33,708 bases of DNA from contig DAIDAJ010000016.1 of the NCBI GenBank assembly GCA_027310665.1, forward strand, positions 1-33,708. Reading direction: 5' to 3'. Shown piece by piece: positions 17,715-26,152 of this stretch (positions are counted from its first letter, which is position 1; each line of letters opens with the position of its first letter). A program made the position numbers and the translations under genes. The notes beneath the pieces were generated by a model that searched no databases, was not told the DNA's origin, and saw only the letters and a list, made by a program, of their open reading frames with translations. This stretch comes from Sideroxydans sp. Lineage in GTDB: Bacteria; Pseudomonadota; Gammaproteobacteria; Burkholderiales; Gallionellaceae.

Positions 17715-18995
17715 ATGCAACAAGCTGGGGCACTGGGCAAGTACACCCTCACCAAAAAACTCGGGCAAGGCGCGACCAGTACGGTGTATCTCGCTTTCGA
17801 TCCTTTCGCGAAGCGCGAGGTGGCGATCAAGGTGTTGAAGCAGGAGATCCTGAGCGACCCCAGGATGGGCAAACTGTACCAGCGCCAGCTGGATAACGAA
17901 GCCTCGCTGGTGGGCAAGCTGTCGCATCCGCATATCGTGTCGATCTACGATGCACTGATCGGTGACGATGCCAGCCACATTGTGATGGAATATGTGAGCG
18001 GCGGCACCCTGGAAAAATATGCCGAGCCCGACAACCTGCTTCCCGTCGACCGTGTGGTGGACTATATGTTCAAATGCTGCCGTGCCTTGAACTATGCGCA
18101 ATTCAACGGCGTCATCCACCGCGACATCAAACCCGCCAACATGCTGCTCACCGAGGACGGCGACATCAAGATATCCGACATGGGTGCGGCGCTGCTGCTG
18201 GACATCGAACAGACGCAAATCAACAACATCGGTTCGCCGGGCTACATGTCGCCGGAACAACTGCGCAGCGAGGCGCTGACGCACCAGACCGACATCTATT
18301 CCCTGGGCGTGGTGATGTATCGCCTGCTCACCGGATACTTGCCGTACAAAGCGGAAAGCCTGCCGGCCTTGTGCCAACAGATACTGCATGCCACGCCGCC
18401 GACCCTGCGCAACCTGCGCCCCGACATCCCGCCGCAACTCGAACGCGTCGTGATGCGGGCCATGCACAAGGACAGGGGCGAGCGCTACCAGAACTGGAAG
18501 GATTTCGGCGCCGATCTCGCGGCACTGGGCCGTTTCGAACAAAAGGCCATCGATATCAACCAGACCGAAAAATTCTCCACGCTGCGCGAGATGTCATTGT
18601 TCAAGGACTTCACCGATATCGAACTGTGGGAGATACTGCGCGTCGGCGACTGGCAGAAGCAGCCGCCGCAGACGGTGCTGATGCGCGAGGACGAGATGGG
18701 TGACGTTTTCTACATCATTATCGAGGGGAGCGTGAGCGTGACCAAGAACGGGCGCCTGCTCAACGTGATCCGCAGCGACGACTGCTTCGGCGAGATGGCC
18801 TACATCAGCGGCAGGGTCGTGCCGCGTTCTGCCACCGTCACCGCCGGCACCGAAGTCACTGTGCTTAAGATATCGCCGGCGCAACTCGCAAAACTTTCCG
18901 ACCATTGCCAGCTGCATTTCAACCAGGCTTTTTTGCGCGTCATGGCTGACCGTCTCAGGATGGCCGACGACCGTTTCGCAAAACTCGCCAATTAA
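17715..18995 (+). CDS. Ser/Thr protein kinase with C-terminal cyclic-nucleotide-binding-like domain (kinase 1)
   Basis: 426 residues from the ATG at 17715, chosen because it aligns with the N-terminus of its paralogue. The Hanks-type kinase domain (about 8-270) has a Gly loop [12 protein letters not shown], Lys39 in VAIKVLK, Glu62 of helix C, HRDIKPAN at 135-142, a DMG in place of DFG (Asp155) and SPGYMSPEQ. It therefore looks active. From about 290 to 420 there is a Crp/PKA-R-type cNMP-binding fold with [24 protein letters not shown] and PRSATV, the Glu and Arg positions expected for a phosphate-binding cassette. There is no transmembrane segment or PASTA repeat, so it is cytosolic. It lies 11 bp upstream of ridA. 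The ribosome binding site is weak. Confidence 0.92.
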   Translation: MQQAGALGKYTLTKKLGQGATSTVYLAFDPFAKREVAIKVLKQEILSDPRMGKLYQRQLDNEASLVGKLSHPHIVSIYDALIGDDASHIVMEYVSGGTLEKYAEPDNLLPVDRVVDYMFKCCRALNYAQFNGVIHRDIKPANMLLTEDGDIKISDMGAALLLDIEQTQINNIGSPGYMSPEQLRSEALTHQTDIYSLGVVMYRLLTGYLPYKAESLPALCQQILHATPPTLRNLRPDIPPQLERVVMRAMHKDRGERYQNWKDFGADLAALGRFEQKAIDINQTEKFSTLREMSLFKDFTDIELWEILRVGDWQKQPPQTVLMREDEMGDVFYIIIEGSVSVTKNGRLLNVIRSDDCFGEMAYISGRVVPRSATVTAGTEVTVLKISPAQLAKLSDHCQLHFNQAFLRVMADRLRMADDRFAKLAN

Positions 18996-19006
18996 AGGAG
19001 AAAAAC

Positions 19007-19393
19007 ATGTCGAACAAATTCGTGATCCAGACACCCGACGCCCCGGCTGCGATCGGCACCTACTCCCAGGCAGTGCGCGTCGACAATACCGTCTATCTGT
19101 CCGGCCAGATCGGGCTCGACCCGAACACCATGAACATGGTCGAGGGCATCGAAGCCCAGGTCCACCGCGTGTTCCAGAACCTGCGCGCCGTCGCCGCCGC
19201 CGCCGGAGGCAGCCTGGACGATATGGTGAAGCTCAACATCTACCTGACCGACCTCGCCCACTTCGCCAAGGTGAACGAGGTCATGGCGACCTATTTCCAC
19301 CAGCCTTACCCGGCGCGCGCCGCCGTGGGTGTCGCTTCCCTGCCTCGCGCCGCGCTGGTGGAAGCTGACGGCGTGCTGTTTTTGCAGGAATAA
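19007..19393 (+). CDS. ridA: RidA family enamine/imine deaminase
   Basis: A 128-residue protein of normal RidA length, with AAAGGAG spaced correctly before the [28 protein letters not shown] and [19 protein letters not shown] are the family signatures; the Arg in SLPRAALVE is the residue that holds the carboxylate of the substrate. RidA hydrolyses reactive 2-aminoacrylate and other enamines made by PLP enzymes, protecting targets such as branched-chain amino-acid and haem enzymes. Its position exactly between two related kinases (11 and 24 bp) suggests co-transcription and a possible regulatory link. No threonine dehydratase gene is adjacent. Confidence 0.95.
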   Translation: MSNKFVIQTPDAPAAIGTYSQAVRVDNTVYLSGQIGLDPNTMNMVEGIEAQVHRVFQNLRAVAAAAGGSLDDMVKLNIYLTDLAHFAKVNEVMATYFHQPYPARAAVGVASLPRAALVEADGVLFLQE

Positions 19394-19417
19394 TCCTTGT
19401 CTACAAGCAGTCATTCA

Positions 19418-20695
19418 ATGAGCCAGGGATCGCATATCGGCCGGTACCGTTTGATCAGGAAACTGGGGAACGGCGGGACCAGCGTCGTCTATCTGGGGCA
19501 TGACCCGGTCGAAGACCGCGAGGTAGTGCTCAAGGTGTTCAAGCAGGCTTTTCTCTATGACCCCAAGAACGGCAAGCAGAATCGCAGGCAGTTGGAGATC
19601 GAGGCCGCGCTTGCGGGGAAACTGGTGCACCCGAACATCGTCACCACTTACGAAGCCGTCATCAGCGACAGTCTGAGTTACATCGTGATGGAATATGTGG
19701 CCGGCGGCACCCTGGAAAAGCACATTTACCCGGACAATCTGCTGCCGCTCGACCGTGTGGTCGAATACATGTACAAGTGCTGCCGCGCGCTCAACTATGC
19801 GCAGTTCAACGGCGTGATCCATCGCGACATCAAGCCGGCCAACCTGTTGCTGGCCAATCCGGACGAGATCAAGATCGCCGACCTGGGCGCGGCCGTCCGC
19901 ACCGATCTCGAAGAAACGCAAAACAGCGTCGGCTCCCCCAATTACATGTCGCCGGAACAGGTGCGCGGCGACGAACTGACCCACCTGACCGACATCTATT
20001 CGCTGGGCGTCGTCATGTACCGTCTGCTAACCGGACATTCCCCGTACACGCCGAAAAACCTGGCGCATCTCTATCAGCAGATTCTGTATGAGAAGCCGGT
20101 CCCTCCGACGCAGCTCCGCAAAAGCCTGCCGCCGCAGCTGGAACGCATCGTGATGATCGCCCTGCAAAAGAAGCCGGCCGACCGTTTTGCCGCCTGGCGC
20201 GACTTCGGCAACGAACTGGCCGCACTCGGGCACTTCGAAAAAAGCGATATGGAGATCAACGAGAACGAGAAATTCACCGCCTTGCGCAAGCTGAAGATGT
20301 TCCAGGATTTCTCCGATATCGAGCTCTGGGAATTGTTGCGCGTCGGCGAATGGCAGAAGCAACCGGCGAAGACCATGTTGTTGCGCGAGGGCGAACTGGG
20401 GGATGCGTTCTACATCCTGGCCGAAGGCGGCGTCACCGTGTCACGCAACAATCGCTTGCTCAACACGTTGAGCGGCGGCTCCATCTTCGGCGAGATGTCC
20501 TATACCAGCCGCAAGCAGATGCCCCGTTCCGCCAGCATCACCGCCACCACCGAGGTCACCGTCATGAAGATACTGCCCAGCCAGCTCGACCAGCTCTCCG
20601 ACCGCTGCCAGTTGCACTTCAACCAGGTATTCCTGTCCACGCTTGCCGACCGGCTGCGCGTATCGGACGACCGCCTCGCCAGGATGTCGACTTAG
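19418..20695 (+). CDS. Ser/Thr protein kinase with C-terminal cyclic-nucleotide-binding-like domain (kinase 2)
   Basis: 425 residues from the ATG at 19418. A TTG at 19397 would add seven residues but loses the alignment with kinase 1. It is a clear paralogue of kinase 1, alignable nearly without gaps ([20 protein letters not shown] is identical in both). The kinase core is complete: LGNGGTSVVYLG, Lys39, HRDIKPAN at 135-142, DLG (Asp155) and SPNYMSPEQ. The C-terminal domain has GDAFYILAEGGVTV, IFGEMSYTS and PRSASI, again preserving the Glu and Arg of a cNMP-type pocket. It is cytosolic, with no membrane segment. A PP2C-type phosphatase partner, often linked to such kinases, is not in the window. 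Confidence 0.92.
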   Translation: MSQGSHIGRYRLIRKLGNGGTSVVYLGHDPVEDREVVLKVFKQAFLYDPKNGKQNRRQLEIEAALAGKLVHPNIVTTYEAVISDSLSYIVMEYVAGGTLEKHIYPDNLLPLDRVVEYMYKCCRALNYAQFNGVIHRDIKPANLLLANPDEIKIADLGAAVRTDLEETQNSVGSPNYMSPEQVRGDELTHLTDIYSLGVVMYRLLTGHSPYTPKNLAHLYQQILYEKPVPPTQLRKSLPPQLERIVMIALQKKPADRFAAWRDFGNELAALGHFEKSDMEINENEKFTALRKLKMFQDFSDIELWELLRVGEWQKQPAKTMLLREGELGDAFYILAEGGVTVSRNNRLLNTLSGGSIFGEMSYTSRKQMPRSASITATTEVTVMKILPSQLDQLSDRCQLHFNQVFLSTLADRLRVSDDRLARMST

Positions 20696-20727
20696 CCTCA
20701 ACAGCTGCCACCCTGTTCCCCGGATAC

Positions 20728-22827
20728 TTGCCGTTGAAGATCGCCCCCGCCACGCAGAGCAAGTTCGCCAAACTCGGCATCCATACCCCGTTCGACCTGG
20801 TGCTGCACCTGCCGCTGCGTTATGAGGACGAAACAAAGATCACCCGCATCGTCGACCTCGTGCCGGGAGAAACCGCGCAGGTGGAGGGCGAGATCATCCA
20901 CAGCGAAGTGATGTACCGCCCGCGCCGAAGCCTGGTATGCCAGTTACAGGACGACAGCGGCATCCTTTATCTGCGCTTCCTGAACTTCTATCCCAGCCAG
21001 CAGAAGCAGCTCGCAATTGGCAAGAAGATTCGCGCACTGGGCGAGCCGCGCATGGGCTTCTACGGCGACGAGATGGTGCATCCGAAATGCCGCGTCGCGG
21101 GCGAGTCCGTTCCTTTGAAACAGGCGCTCACCCCCGTCTACCCCACGACTGCCGGGCTACCTCAGGTCACGCTGACCAAGTACATTCTGGCCGCGCTGAA
21201 CGAGCTGGCGCTCGACGATACGCTGCCGGAACAAATTTTGCGGCGCCTGCACCTGCCGGATTTCGCGTCCAGCGTGCGTCTGCTGCACCAGCCGCCGCCG
21301 GGCATCGACGAGGACGCCTTGCTGGCCCGGGCTCATCCTGCCTGGATGCGCATCAAGTTCGACGAATTGCTGGCACAGCAGCTTTCAATGCGCGTGCACT
21401 ACCGTGAACGCAGCAGGCGCATCGCGCCGCGGCTCGCTGCGCACAACAAGCTCACCGACGCGCTGGTGAAGGATTTGCCGTTCGCCCTCACCGGTGCGCA
21501 GAAGAAGGTGTGGCACGAGATCAGTCACGACCTCACGCGTCGGCACCCGATGCAGCGCCTGCTGCAGGGCGACGTCGGCAGCGGCAAGACCGTGGTCGCC
21601 GCACTCGCCGCATTGCAGGCCATCGAAAACGGTTATCAGGTCGCGTTCATGGCGCCCACCGAGATCCTCGCCGAACAGCATTACCTGAAACTGCGCGACT
21701 GGATGACGCCGCTCGGCATAGAGCCTGTGTGGCTCTCGGGCAGCCTGAAGAAGAAAGACAAGACGGCGGCTGCCGAACGCATCGCACTGGGCGATACCCC
21801 ACTTGCCATCGGCACGCACGCGCTGTTCCAGACGTCAGTCGAATTCAGCAAGCTGGGATTGGTCATCGTGGATGAGCAGCACAAGTTCGGTGTGCAGCAG
21901 CGACTGGCATTGCGGGGCAAAGGTACTACTTCCAAATCCGTTCGTCCTGAGCTCGTCGAAGGAACGAACGGTACTCAGAGCGAACGGCTTATAGAACACT
22001 CACAAGAACCCCACCAACTGATGATGAGCGCCACACCGATCCCGAGAACCCTGGCCATGAGCTACTACGCCGACCTCGACGTATCGGTGATCGACGAACT
22101 GCCCCCGGGCCGCACACCCATCGTCACCAAGCTGGTCAGCGACGCACGACGCGAGGAAGTGTTCGAACGCGTGCGAGCCGCCTGTCTGGAAGGCCGCCAG
22201 GCCTACTGGGTGTGCCCGCTCATCGATGAGTCCGAAGCGCTGCAATTGCAGACCGCCTTGGAGACCTTTGCCACGCTCACGCAGATCTTTCCAGACCTGC
22301 GCATCGGCCTCGCGCATGGCAAATTGAGCAGCGCCGAAAAGGCACAGACCATGGCCGCGTTCAAGGCGGGCGAGTTGCAGCTGCTGGTCGCCACCACGGT
22401 CATAGAAGTCGGCGTGGATGTGTCCAACGCCAGCCTGATGGTGATCGACCACGCTGAGCGCATGGGGCTGGCCCAACTGCACCAGCTGCGCGGCCGCGTC
22501 GGGCGCGGTGCGGCGGAGAGCATGTGCGTGCTGCTGTTCCAGCAACCACTGTCCGAGCTAGCCAGAGCACGATTGAAAATCATCTACGAGAACACCGACG
22601 GCTTCGAGATCGCGCAACAGGACCTGCGCCTGCGCGGCCCCGGCGAACTGCTCGGCGCGCGCCAGAGCGGCGTGCCGATGCTGCGCTTCGCCGACCTGGG
22701 CGAGGACGACAAACTGCTCGACCAAGCGCGCGACATCGCCGACGAGATGTTGCGCGATCTTCCCGAGGCTGCGCAGGCGCATCTGCAGCGATGGATGGCG
22801 AACGAACCGGATTATTTGCGGACCTAA
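20728..22827 (+). CDS. recG: ATP-dependent DNA helicase RecG
   Basis: About 699 residues, near the usual 690-700. The wedge/OB domain opens with KFAKLGIHTPFDLVLHLPLRYEDET. Helicase motifs follow: GDVGSGKTVVA (near residue 281), APTEILAEQH, DEQHKFG (near 382), SATPIPRTLAMSYYADLD (near 434), ATTVIEVGVDVSNA and HQLRGRVGRG. RecG remodels stalled forks and branch-migrates Holliday junctions. No in-frame ATG precedes the conserved part. TTG at 20728 or 20734 (or CTG at 20713) must serve, 32 nt or so after the kinase stop, so the start is uncertain. The loop between DEQHKFG and SATPIPRT is about 22 residues longer than I recall for E. coli RecG and contains a palindromic repeat copy. Confidence 0.93.
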   Translation: MPLKIAPATQSKFAKLGIHTPFDLVLHLPLRYEDETKITRIVDLVPGETAQVEGEIIHSEVMYRPRRSLVCQLQDDSGILYLRFLNFYPSQQKQLAIGKKIRALGEPRMGFYGDEMVHPKCRVAGESVPLKQALTPVYPTTAGLPQVTLTKYILAALNELALDDTLPEQILRRLHLPDFASSVRLLHQPPPGIDEDALLARAHPAWMRIKFDELLAQQLSMRVHYRERSRRIAPRLAAHNKLTDALVKDLPFALTGAQKKVWHEISHDLTRRHPMQRLLQGDVGSGKTVVAALAALQAIENGYQVAFMAPTEILAEQHYLKLRDWMTPLGIEPVWLSGSLKKKDKTAAAERIALGDTPLAIGTHALFQTSVEFSKLGLVIVDEQHKFGVQQRLALRGKGTTSKSVRPELVEGTNGTQSERLIEHSQEPHQLMMSATPIPRTLAMSYYADLDVSVIDELPPGRTPIVTKLVSDARREEVFERVRAACLEGRQAYWVCPLIDESEALQLQTALETFATLTQIFPDLRIGLAHGKLSSAEKAQTMAAFKAGELQLLVATTVIEVGVDVSNASLMVIDHAERMGLAQLHQLRGRVGRGAAESMCVLLFQQPLSELARARLKIIYENTDGFEIAQQDLRLRGPGELLGARQSGVPMLRFADLGEDDKLLDQARDIADEMLRDLPEAAQAHLQRWMANEPDYLRT
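21938..21971 (+). repeat. REP-like palindromic element embedded in recG
   Basis: The 34 bp start with CCGTTCGT and end with its exact complement ACGAACGG; the centre is CCTGAGCTCGTCGAAGGA. It is the same family as the copies at 25150-25333 (CCGTTCG...GAGCTTGTCGAA). Here it is translated in the recG frame as SVRPELVEGTNG, a peptide typical of such repeats when they land in coding sequence. Confidence 0.85.
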
Positions 22828-22850
22828 GATCAATCCAATAGAACCGATTT

Positions 22851-22928
22851 GCCACAGAGATCACAGAGTACACAGAGGAAACCGCCCCACGTAACTTCCA
22901 GCTCCACTTTCTCTGTGTACTCTGTGGC
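22851..22928. repeat. Long inverted repeat (CACAGAG family) between recG and ubiA
   Basis: CACAGAGTACACAGAG (22862-22877) and CTCTGTGTACTCTGTG (22911-22926) are a perfect 16-bp inverted repeat with a 33-nt loop. The ends GCCACAGAG and CTCTGTGGC also pair. Similar CACAGAG palindromes are dispersed in many bacterial genomes. Here it could stop or attenuate transcription from recG into ubiA, although there is no U-run directly after the stem. Confidence 0.8.
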
Positions 22929-22960
22929 TAACTGTTTTATTAGTAGATCAACAGAGTAAA

Positions 22961-23833
22961 ATGCACACCATGAATTTCACCGAACGCCTGCACCTCTACC
23001 TTCAGCTCACCCGCTTGCACCGCCCCATCGGCATCCTGCTGCTGCTGTGGCCGACGCTGTGGGGCGTGTGGCTCGCGGGCAATGGCCATCCGTCCTGGCT
23101 CATCGTGTTCATCTTCACGCTCGGCACCGTGCTGATGCGTTCCTCAGGCTGTGCGGTGAACGACTATGCCGACCGCCACATTGACAAGCATGTGGAACGC
23201 ACCAAGGACAGGCCGCTCACCAGCGGCAAGGTCAGCGAGCGCGAAACGCTGTGGCTGGCGGTCGTGCTGGCGCTGGTCTCTTTTGCGCTCATCCTGCCGC
23301 TGAACCCGCTCACCTGGCTGATGTCCTTCCCCGCCGCCTTCCTCGCCGCCAGCTATCCGTTCACCAAGCGCTTCTTCGCGATCCCGCAAGCCTACCTCGG
23401 CATCGCCTTCGGCTTCGGGATCCCGATGGCATTCGCTGCACAGCTCGGCGAAGTGCCCGCCGTCGCGTGGGTGTTGCTGCTCGCCAACATCTTCTGGTCC
23501 ATCGCCTACGACACCGAATACGCCATGGTGGACCGCGACGACGACATCCACCTCGGCATCCATTCCTCGGCACTGTTCTTTGGCAAATACGACGTGATCG
23601 CAGTGATGGTTTGTTACACCCTTACCTTGCTATTTCTGGCGGTGGTTGGGTTGATGGCAGACTTGGGACTGATTTATTTTGCCGGCCTGATCGTCGCGGA
23701 AAGTATTGCGCTGTATCACTACAAACTCATCAGGGATCGCAGCCGCGAAAAATGCTTCGCGGCATTCCTGCATAACAACTGGTTCGGGGCGGCGGTATTT
23801 GCGGGGCTGGTCGGGGATTATGCATTGCGATAA
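22961..23833 (+). CDS. ubiA: 4-hydroxybenzoate polyprenyltransferase
   Basis: A 290-residue membrane protein with about eight membrane segments. The two Asp-rich motifs are [20 protein letters not shown] (near residue 65) and [13 protein letters not shown] (near 185), which bind the Mg-polyprenyl diphosphate. [20 protein letters not shown] at the N-terminus is highly typical of UbiA. It prenylates 4-hydroxybenzoate in ubiquinone synthesis, using the chain made by IspB, also encoded in this window. The start could be the ATG at 22961 or at 22970; neither has a strong ribosome binding site. ubiC is not adjacent. Confidence 0.96.
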   Translation: MHTMNFTERLHLYLQLTRLHRPIGILLLLWPTLWGVWLAGNGHPSWLIVFIFTLGTVLMRSSGCAVNDYADRHIDKHVERTKDRPLTSGKVSERETLWLAVVLALVSFALILPLNPLTWLMSFPAAFLAASYPFTKRFFAIPQAYLGIAFGFGIPMAFAAQLGEVPAVAWVLLLANIFWSIAYDTEYAMVDRDDDIHLGIHSSALFFGKYDVIAVMVCYTLTLLFLAVVGLMADLGLIYFAGLIVAESIALYHYKLIRDRSREKCFAAFLHNNWFGAAVFAGLVGDYALR

Positions 23834-23837
23834 GAAT

Positions 23838-23931
23838 GTAGGGTGGGTAAACAGCTTTTTCGTTTGCCCACGCGGTAGTGCGCCATTTGCAACGTAACTA
23901 CAGCGTGGGCACAGAAACGTGCCCACCCTAC
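23838..23931. repeat. Palindromic repeat (GTAGGGTGGG ends) between convergent ubiA and the flavoprotein gene
   Basis: The 94-bp element has perfect 10-bp terminal inverted repeats (GTAGGGTGGG / CCCACCCTAC) and an inner pair GCCCACGC / GCGTGGGC. It fills most of the 125-bp gap between two convergent genes, where it may act as a bidirectional terminator. The family is distinct from the other repeats in the window. Confidence 0.8.
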
Positions 23932-23958
23932 TTGACTTTGAATTGCCCCCAGTCTCTC

Positions 23959-25095
23959 CTACACCGCAAGCCTCTTCGCCATCTCGTTCCGTTCCCCCGC
24001 ATATTCACCCGTAAGCACGAACCCGCTCAGCTTGTTCAGCGCGTCGATGAATTCCATCTTCACGCCCCGACCCGACGCAAGTTCCTGCCATACACCGACA
24101 GCGTCGCGCGCCACCGGCGAGACCGCAACAGGATGCGCCGGGGTCTTCACCACCACGGGCATGGCGGGGAACACCACCTTCGTGTCTTCGCCGTTCAGCA
24201 CGCGTGCCAACGCCCGGCCCGCATGCATGATGGGTAAAACAAAAGGAAGCACCTTGCCTTCGATCTCGGCGCAGTCGCCCAGGGCATGAATGGATGTGTC
24301 GCTGGTGCAGAGCCGTTCATCCACCACGATGCCGCGATTGACAGTGATGCCGGCATCGCGGGCGAGCTGGGTGCGCGGGCGCAGTCCGACGGCGGAGAGC
24401 ACGATATCTGCCTGCATGGCGCTGCCATCGGCAAGGGTCAGTGCATAGCCGGATGTTGCCTTGTTCACGCACTGCACGGACGTACCGAAGCGCCATGTCA
24501 CGCCGATCCTGGATAACGGCTCCAGCAATTGCCTGCCCGCTTTTTCCGGCATCAGGCTGGCGAGCGGATAGGCGCCGGGATCGATGACGCTGACGGTATA
24601 TCCTGCGGTCGCGAGGTCGTTGGCGAATTCGCAGCCGATGAGCCCGCCGCCCATGATGGCGATGGATTTCGCGGCACCCAGGGCTACGCGCAGCTTTGCG
24701 TAATCGGCAAGGTCGTTCACCGACAGCACCTCATCCGCGGCATCGCCTTGCAACGGGATGCGGATAGGATCCGCTCCCAGCGCGAGCACCAGCTTGTCGT
24801 ACTCCAGCATCCCGGACGTGGTGTCGAGTCGTTTGCTGTCGCGATGGATGGCATGGACGTCGGTTTCCACCAGCAGCCTGATATCGAGCTGCTTTGCCAT
24901 GTCGGCCGCTTTCGTCAGCACCAGGCCGACCGCATCCTTGTTCTGCGCGAAGGCGTTCGACAGCATGGGTTTGGAATAGTAGTCGCCGTTGTCGCGCGTC
25001 ACCAGTGTGATGGGGATATCACGGTTCAGCTTGCGCAGTTCGCGGACGACGGTGTAGCCAGCCAGGCCGCTGCCCAGCACGATAATGGGGTTCAT
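23959..25095 (-). CDS. FAD/NAD(P)-dependent oxidoreductase, rubredoxin reductase-like
   Basis: A 378-residue flavoprotein, with an AGGAG ribosome binding site 7 nt before the ATG. The FAD motif is IIVLGSGLAGYTVVRELR at the N-terminus, and the NAD(P) motif is IAIMGGGLIGCEFANDLA near residue 147. HALGDCAEIEG near 270 closes the FAD site. Length and layout match rubredoxin-NAD+ reductases of the AlkT/RubB type. It is co-directional with a rubredoxin and a rubrerythrin gene 264 bp upstream, so it probably feeds electrons from NADH to rubredoxin and on to rubrerythrin. A nitrite or phenylpropionate reductase-like role is less likely given these neighbours. Confidence 0.88.
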   Translation of the reverse strand: MNPIIVLGSGLAGYTVVRELRKLNRDIPITLVTRDNGDYYSKPMLSNAFAQNKDAVGLVLTKAADMAKQLDIRLLVETDVHAIHRDSKRLDTTSGMLEYDKLVLALGADPIRIPLQGDAADEVLSVNDLADYAKLRVALGAAKSIAIMGGGLIGCEFANDLATAGYTVSVIDPGAYPLASLMPEKAGRQLLEPLSRIGVTWRFGTSVQCVNKATSGYALTLADGSAMQADIVLSAVGLRPRTQLARDAGITVNRGIVVDERLCTSDTSIHALGDCAEIEGKVLPFVLPIMHAGRALARVLNGEDTKVVFPAMPVVVKTPAHPVAVSPVARDAVGVWQELASGRGVKMEFIDALNKLSGFVLTGEYAGERNEMAKRLAV

Positions 25096-25120
25096 GTTTG
25101 CTCCTGAAAAACTTGGCTTC

Positions 25121-25245
25121 TATTGATCCGGCACTCTTTATCCAAGAATCCGTTCGCATTGAGCTTGTCGAAATGTGAATGGATTCTTGTGCTTCGACAG
25201 GCTCAGCACGAACGGCAATTAGGTTCAAAGCGTGCCGGATCAATA
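25121..25245. repeat. Composite palindromic element with 14-bp perfect terminal inverted repeats
   Basis: TATTGATCCGGCAC (25121-25134) and GTGCCGGATCAATA (25232-25245) are exact complements. They enclose a REP-like pair, CCGTTCGCATTGAGCTTGTC at 25150 and its near-complement ending CACGAACGG at 25215 (19 of 23 paired positions). It lies between the rubredoxin and rubredoxin-reductase genes. Confidence 0.8.
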
Positions 25246-25268
25246 ATGATATGGCTACAACAAATACT

Positions 25269-25333
25269 CCGTTCGTGTTGAGCTTGTCGAAACATGAACG
25301 GTCTCATGGCCTTCGACAAGCTCAAGCGAACGG
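25269..25333. repeat. Second REP-like palindrome of the CCGTTCG family
   Basis: CCGTTCGTGTTGAGCTTGTC at 25269 pairs with the segment ending GACAAGCTCAAGCGAACGG at 25333. It is the same family as 25150-25215 and the copy inside recG. Its right end is 26 bp past the rubredoxin stop codon. Confidence 0.82.
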
Positions 25334-25359
25334 GCTTGACGCCCCGACCAGTCCGAACG

Positions 25360-25524
25360 TCAGACCTCGACCATCTCGAAATCCGCCTTCGCCACTCCGC
25401 AATCCGGGCACGCCCAGTTTTCCGGGATGTCCGCCCAAGCTGTCCCGGGCTTGATCCCTTCTTCCGGCATACCAGCCTTTTCGTCGTAGATAAAACCACA
25501 CACCACACATTGCCAAACTTTCAT
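25360..25524 (-). CDS. Rubredoxin
   Basis: A 54-residue protein of classic rubredoxin size. [18 protein letters not shown] carries the first CxxCG knuckle (Cys6, Cys9), and [17 protein letters not shown] the second (Cys39, Cys42), so all four iron ligands are present. The ATG at 25524 has AAGGAG 7 nt upstream; longer versions of the frame run into the rubrerythrin gene and are not real. It starts 28 nt after the rubrerythrin stop, which indicates an operon. It is the likely electron carrier from the flavoprotein reductase to the rubrerythrin, which lacks its own rubredoxin domain. Confidence 0.97.
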   Translation of the reverse strand: MKVWQCVVCGFIYDEKAGMPEEGIKPGTAWADIPENWACPDCGVAKADFEMVEV

Positions 25525-25552
25525 TTCGTTCTCCTTGTCGATTTGTTTTGTA

Positions 25553-26026
25553 TCAAGCCGCAATTTTTGCCAATGTTGCGCGGTATTGATTGGCGTGCCG
25601 TTCTTCCACCCTGGCCAGTGCCGCGAAGCGCTTGGCCGCCTTTTCCAGAGTCGCTTTGAACAGGGCGGCATGTTCTTCCGATTCGGCGATCTGTTGCCTG
25701 ATCTCCGAAGCCGCCGCTGCATCGCCTTCCTGCTGCGCAGTCTTCAGGAAACCGGGATACATCTCGGTGTACTCGTAGGTCTCGCCCTCGATCGCCATTT
25801 GCAGGCAGCGTTCCGTACTCATCCCGGCCTTTGGATAGAGCAGGTCGAGGTGGCCCAGCGCGTGCTGCACTTCCTGGTTTGCCGTCTCCTCGAAAACCCT
25901 GGCTGTTTCCTCGTCGCCTGCTGCCCGTGCTATCTTGGCGAAATAACGGTACTTGATATGCGCCATCGATTCGCCGGCAAATGCCGCTTCGAGATTGGCC
26001 ATCGTCTTGATCTCTGGTCGTTTCAT
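25553..26026 (-). CDS. Rubrerythrin-type diiron protein lacking the rubredoxin domain
   Basis: 157 residues from the ATG at 26026, preceded by CAGGAG. An upstream ATG at 26071 has no such site. The four-helix diiron core is complete: [15 protein letters not shown] (Glu19), [14 protein letters not shown] (Glu52/His55), [16 protein letters not shown] (near 80) and [10 protein letters not shown] (near 115-119). The C-terminal rubredoxin domain of classical rubrerythrins is missing; a separate rubredoxin is encoded just downstream. The protein probably reduces hydrogen peroxide. oxyR is divergent upstream, which suggests peroxide-inducible control. Confidence 0.94.
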   Translation of the reverse strand: MKRPEIKTMANLEAAFAGESMAHIKYRYFAKIARAAGDEETARVFEETANQEVQHALGHLDLLYPKAGMSTERCLQMAIEGETYEYTEMYPGFLKTAQQEGDAAAASEIRQQIAESEEHAALFKATLEKAAKRFAALARVEERHANQYRATLAKIAA

Positions 26027-26097
26027 GTTGTTCTCCTGTCTGGTTGGTTGATGAAGTGGTTTATTGCCCACGGACGCAATGTAGACGTCGGCACATG

Positions 26098-26112
26098 ATC
26101 AATCCAATTGAT
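26098..26112. promoter_or_regulatory. Candidate OxyR operator between rubrerythrin and oxyR
   Basis: ATCAAT-CCA-ATTGAT is a perfect 6-bp inverted repeat in the divergent promoter region, with a further TTGAT box about 14 bp to the right. The position and the T-N11-A-like form suit a LysR-type regulator, but it does not match the E. coli OxyR consensus. Confidence 0.35.
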
Positions 26113-26152
26113 TGTTCAAACCTGGTTGATTTATTATGCAAATCACTATCGC

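Noticed and set aside
17634..18542. 302-codon minus-strand frame opposite kinase 1
   Set aside because: The plus frame carries all kinase motifs; the antisense translation is His/Gln/Val-rich and shadow-like.
25141..25340. Repeats considered as a CRISPR array
   Set aside because: The units are inverted, not direct, with no regular spacers and no cas genes nearby; they are REP-like palindromes.
26098..26140. TTGAT-like boxes considered as an FNR/ANR site
   Set aside because: The second half-site does not match TTGAT-N4-ATCAA; an OxyR or other LysR operator is the better guess.
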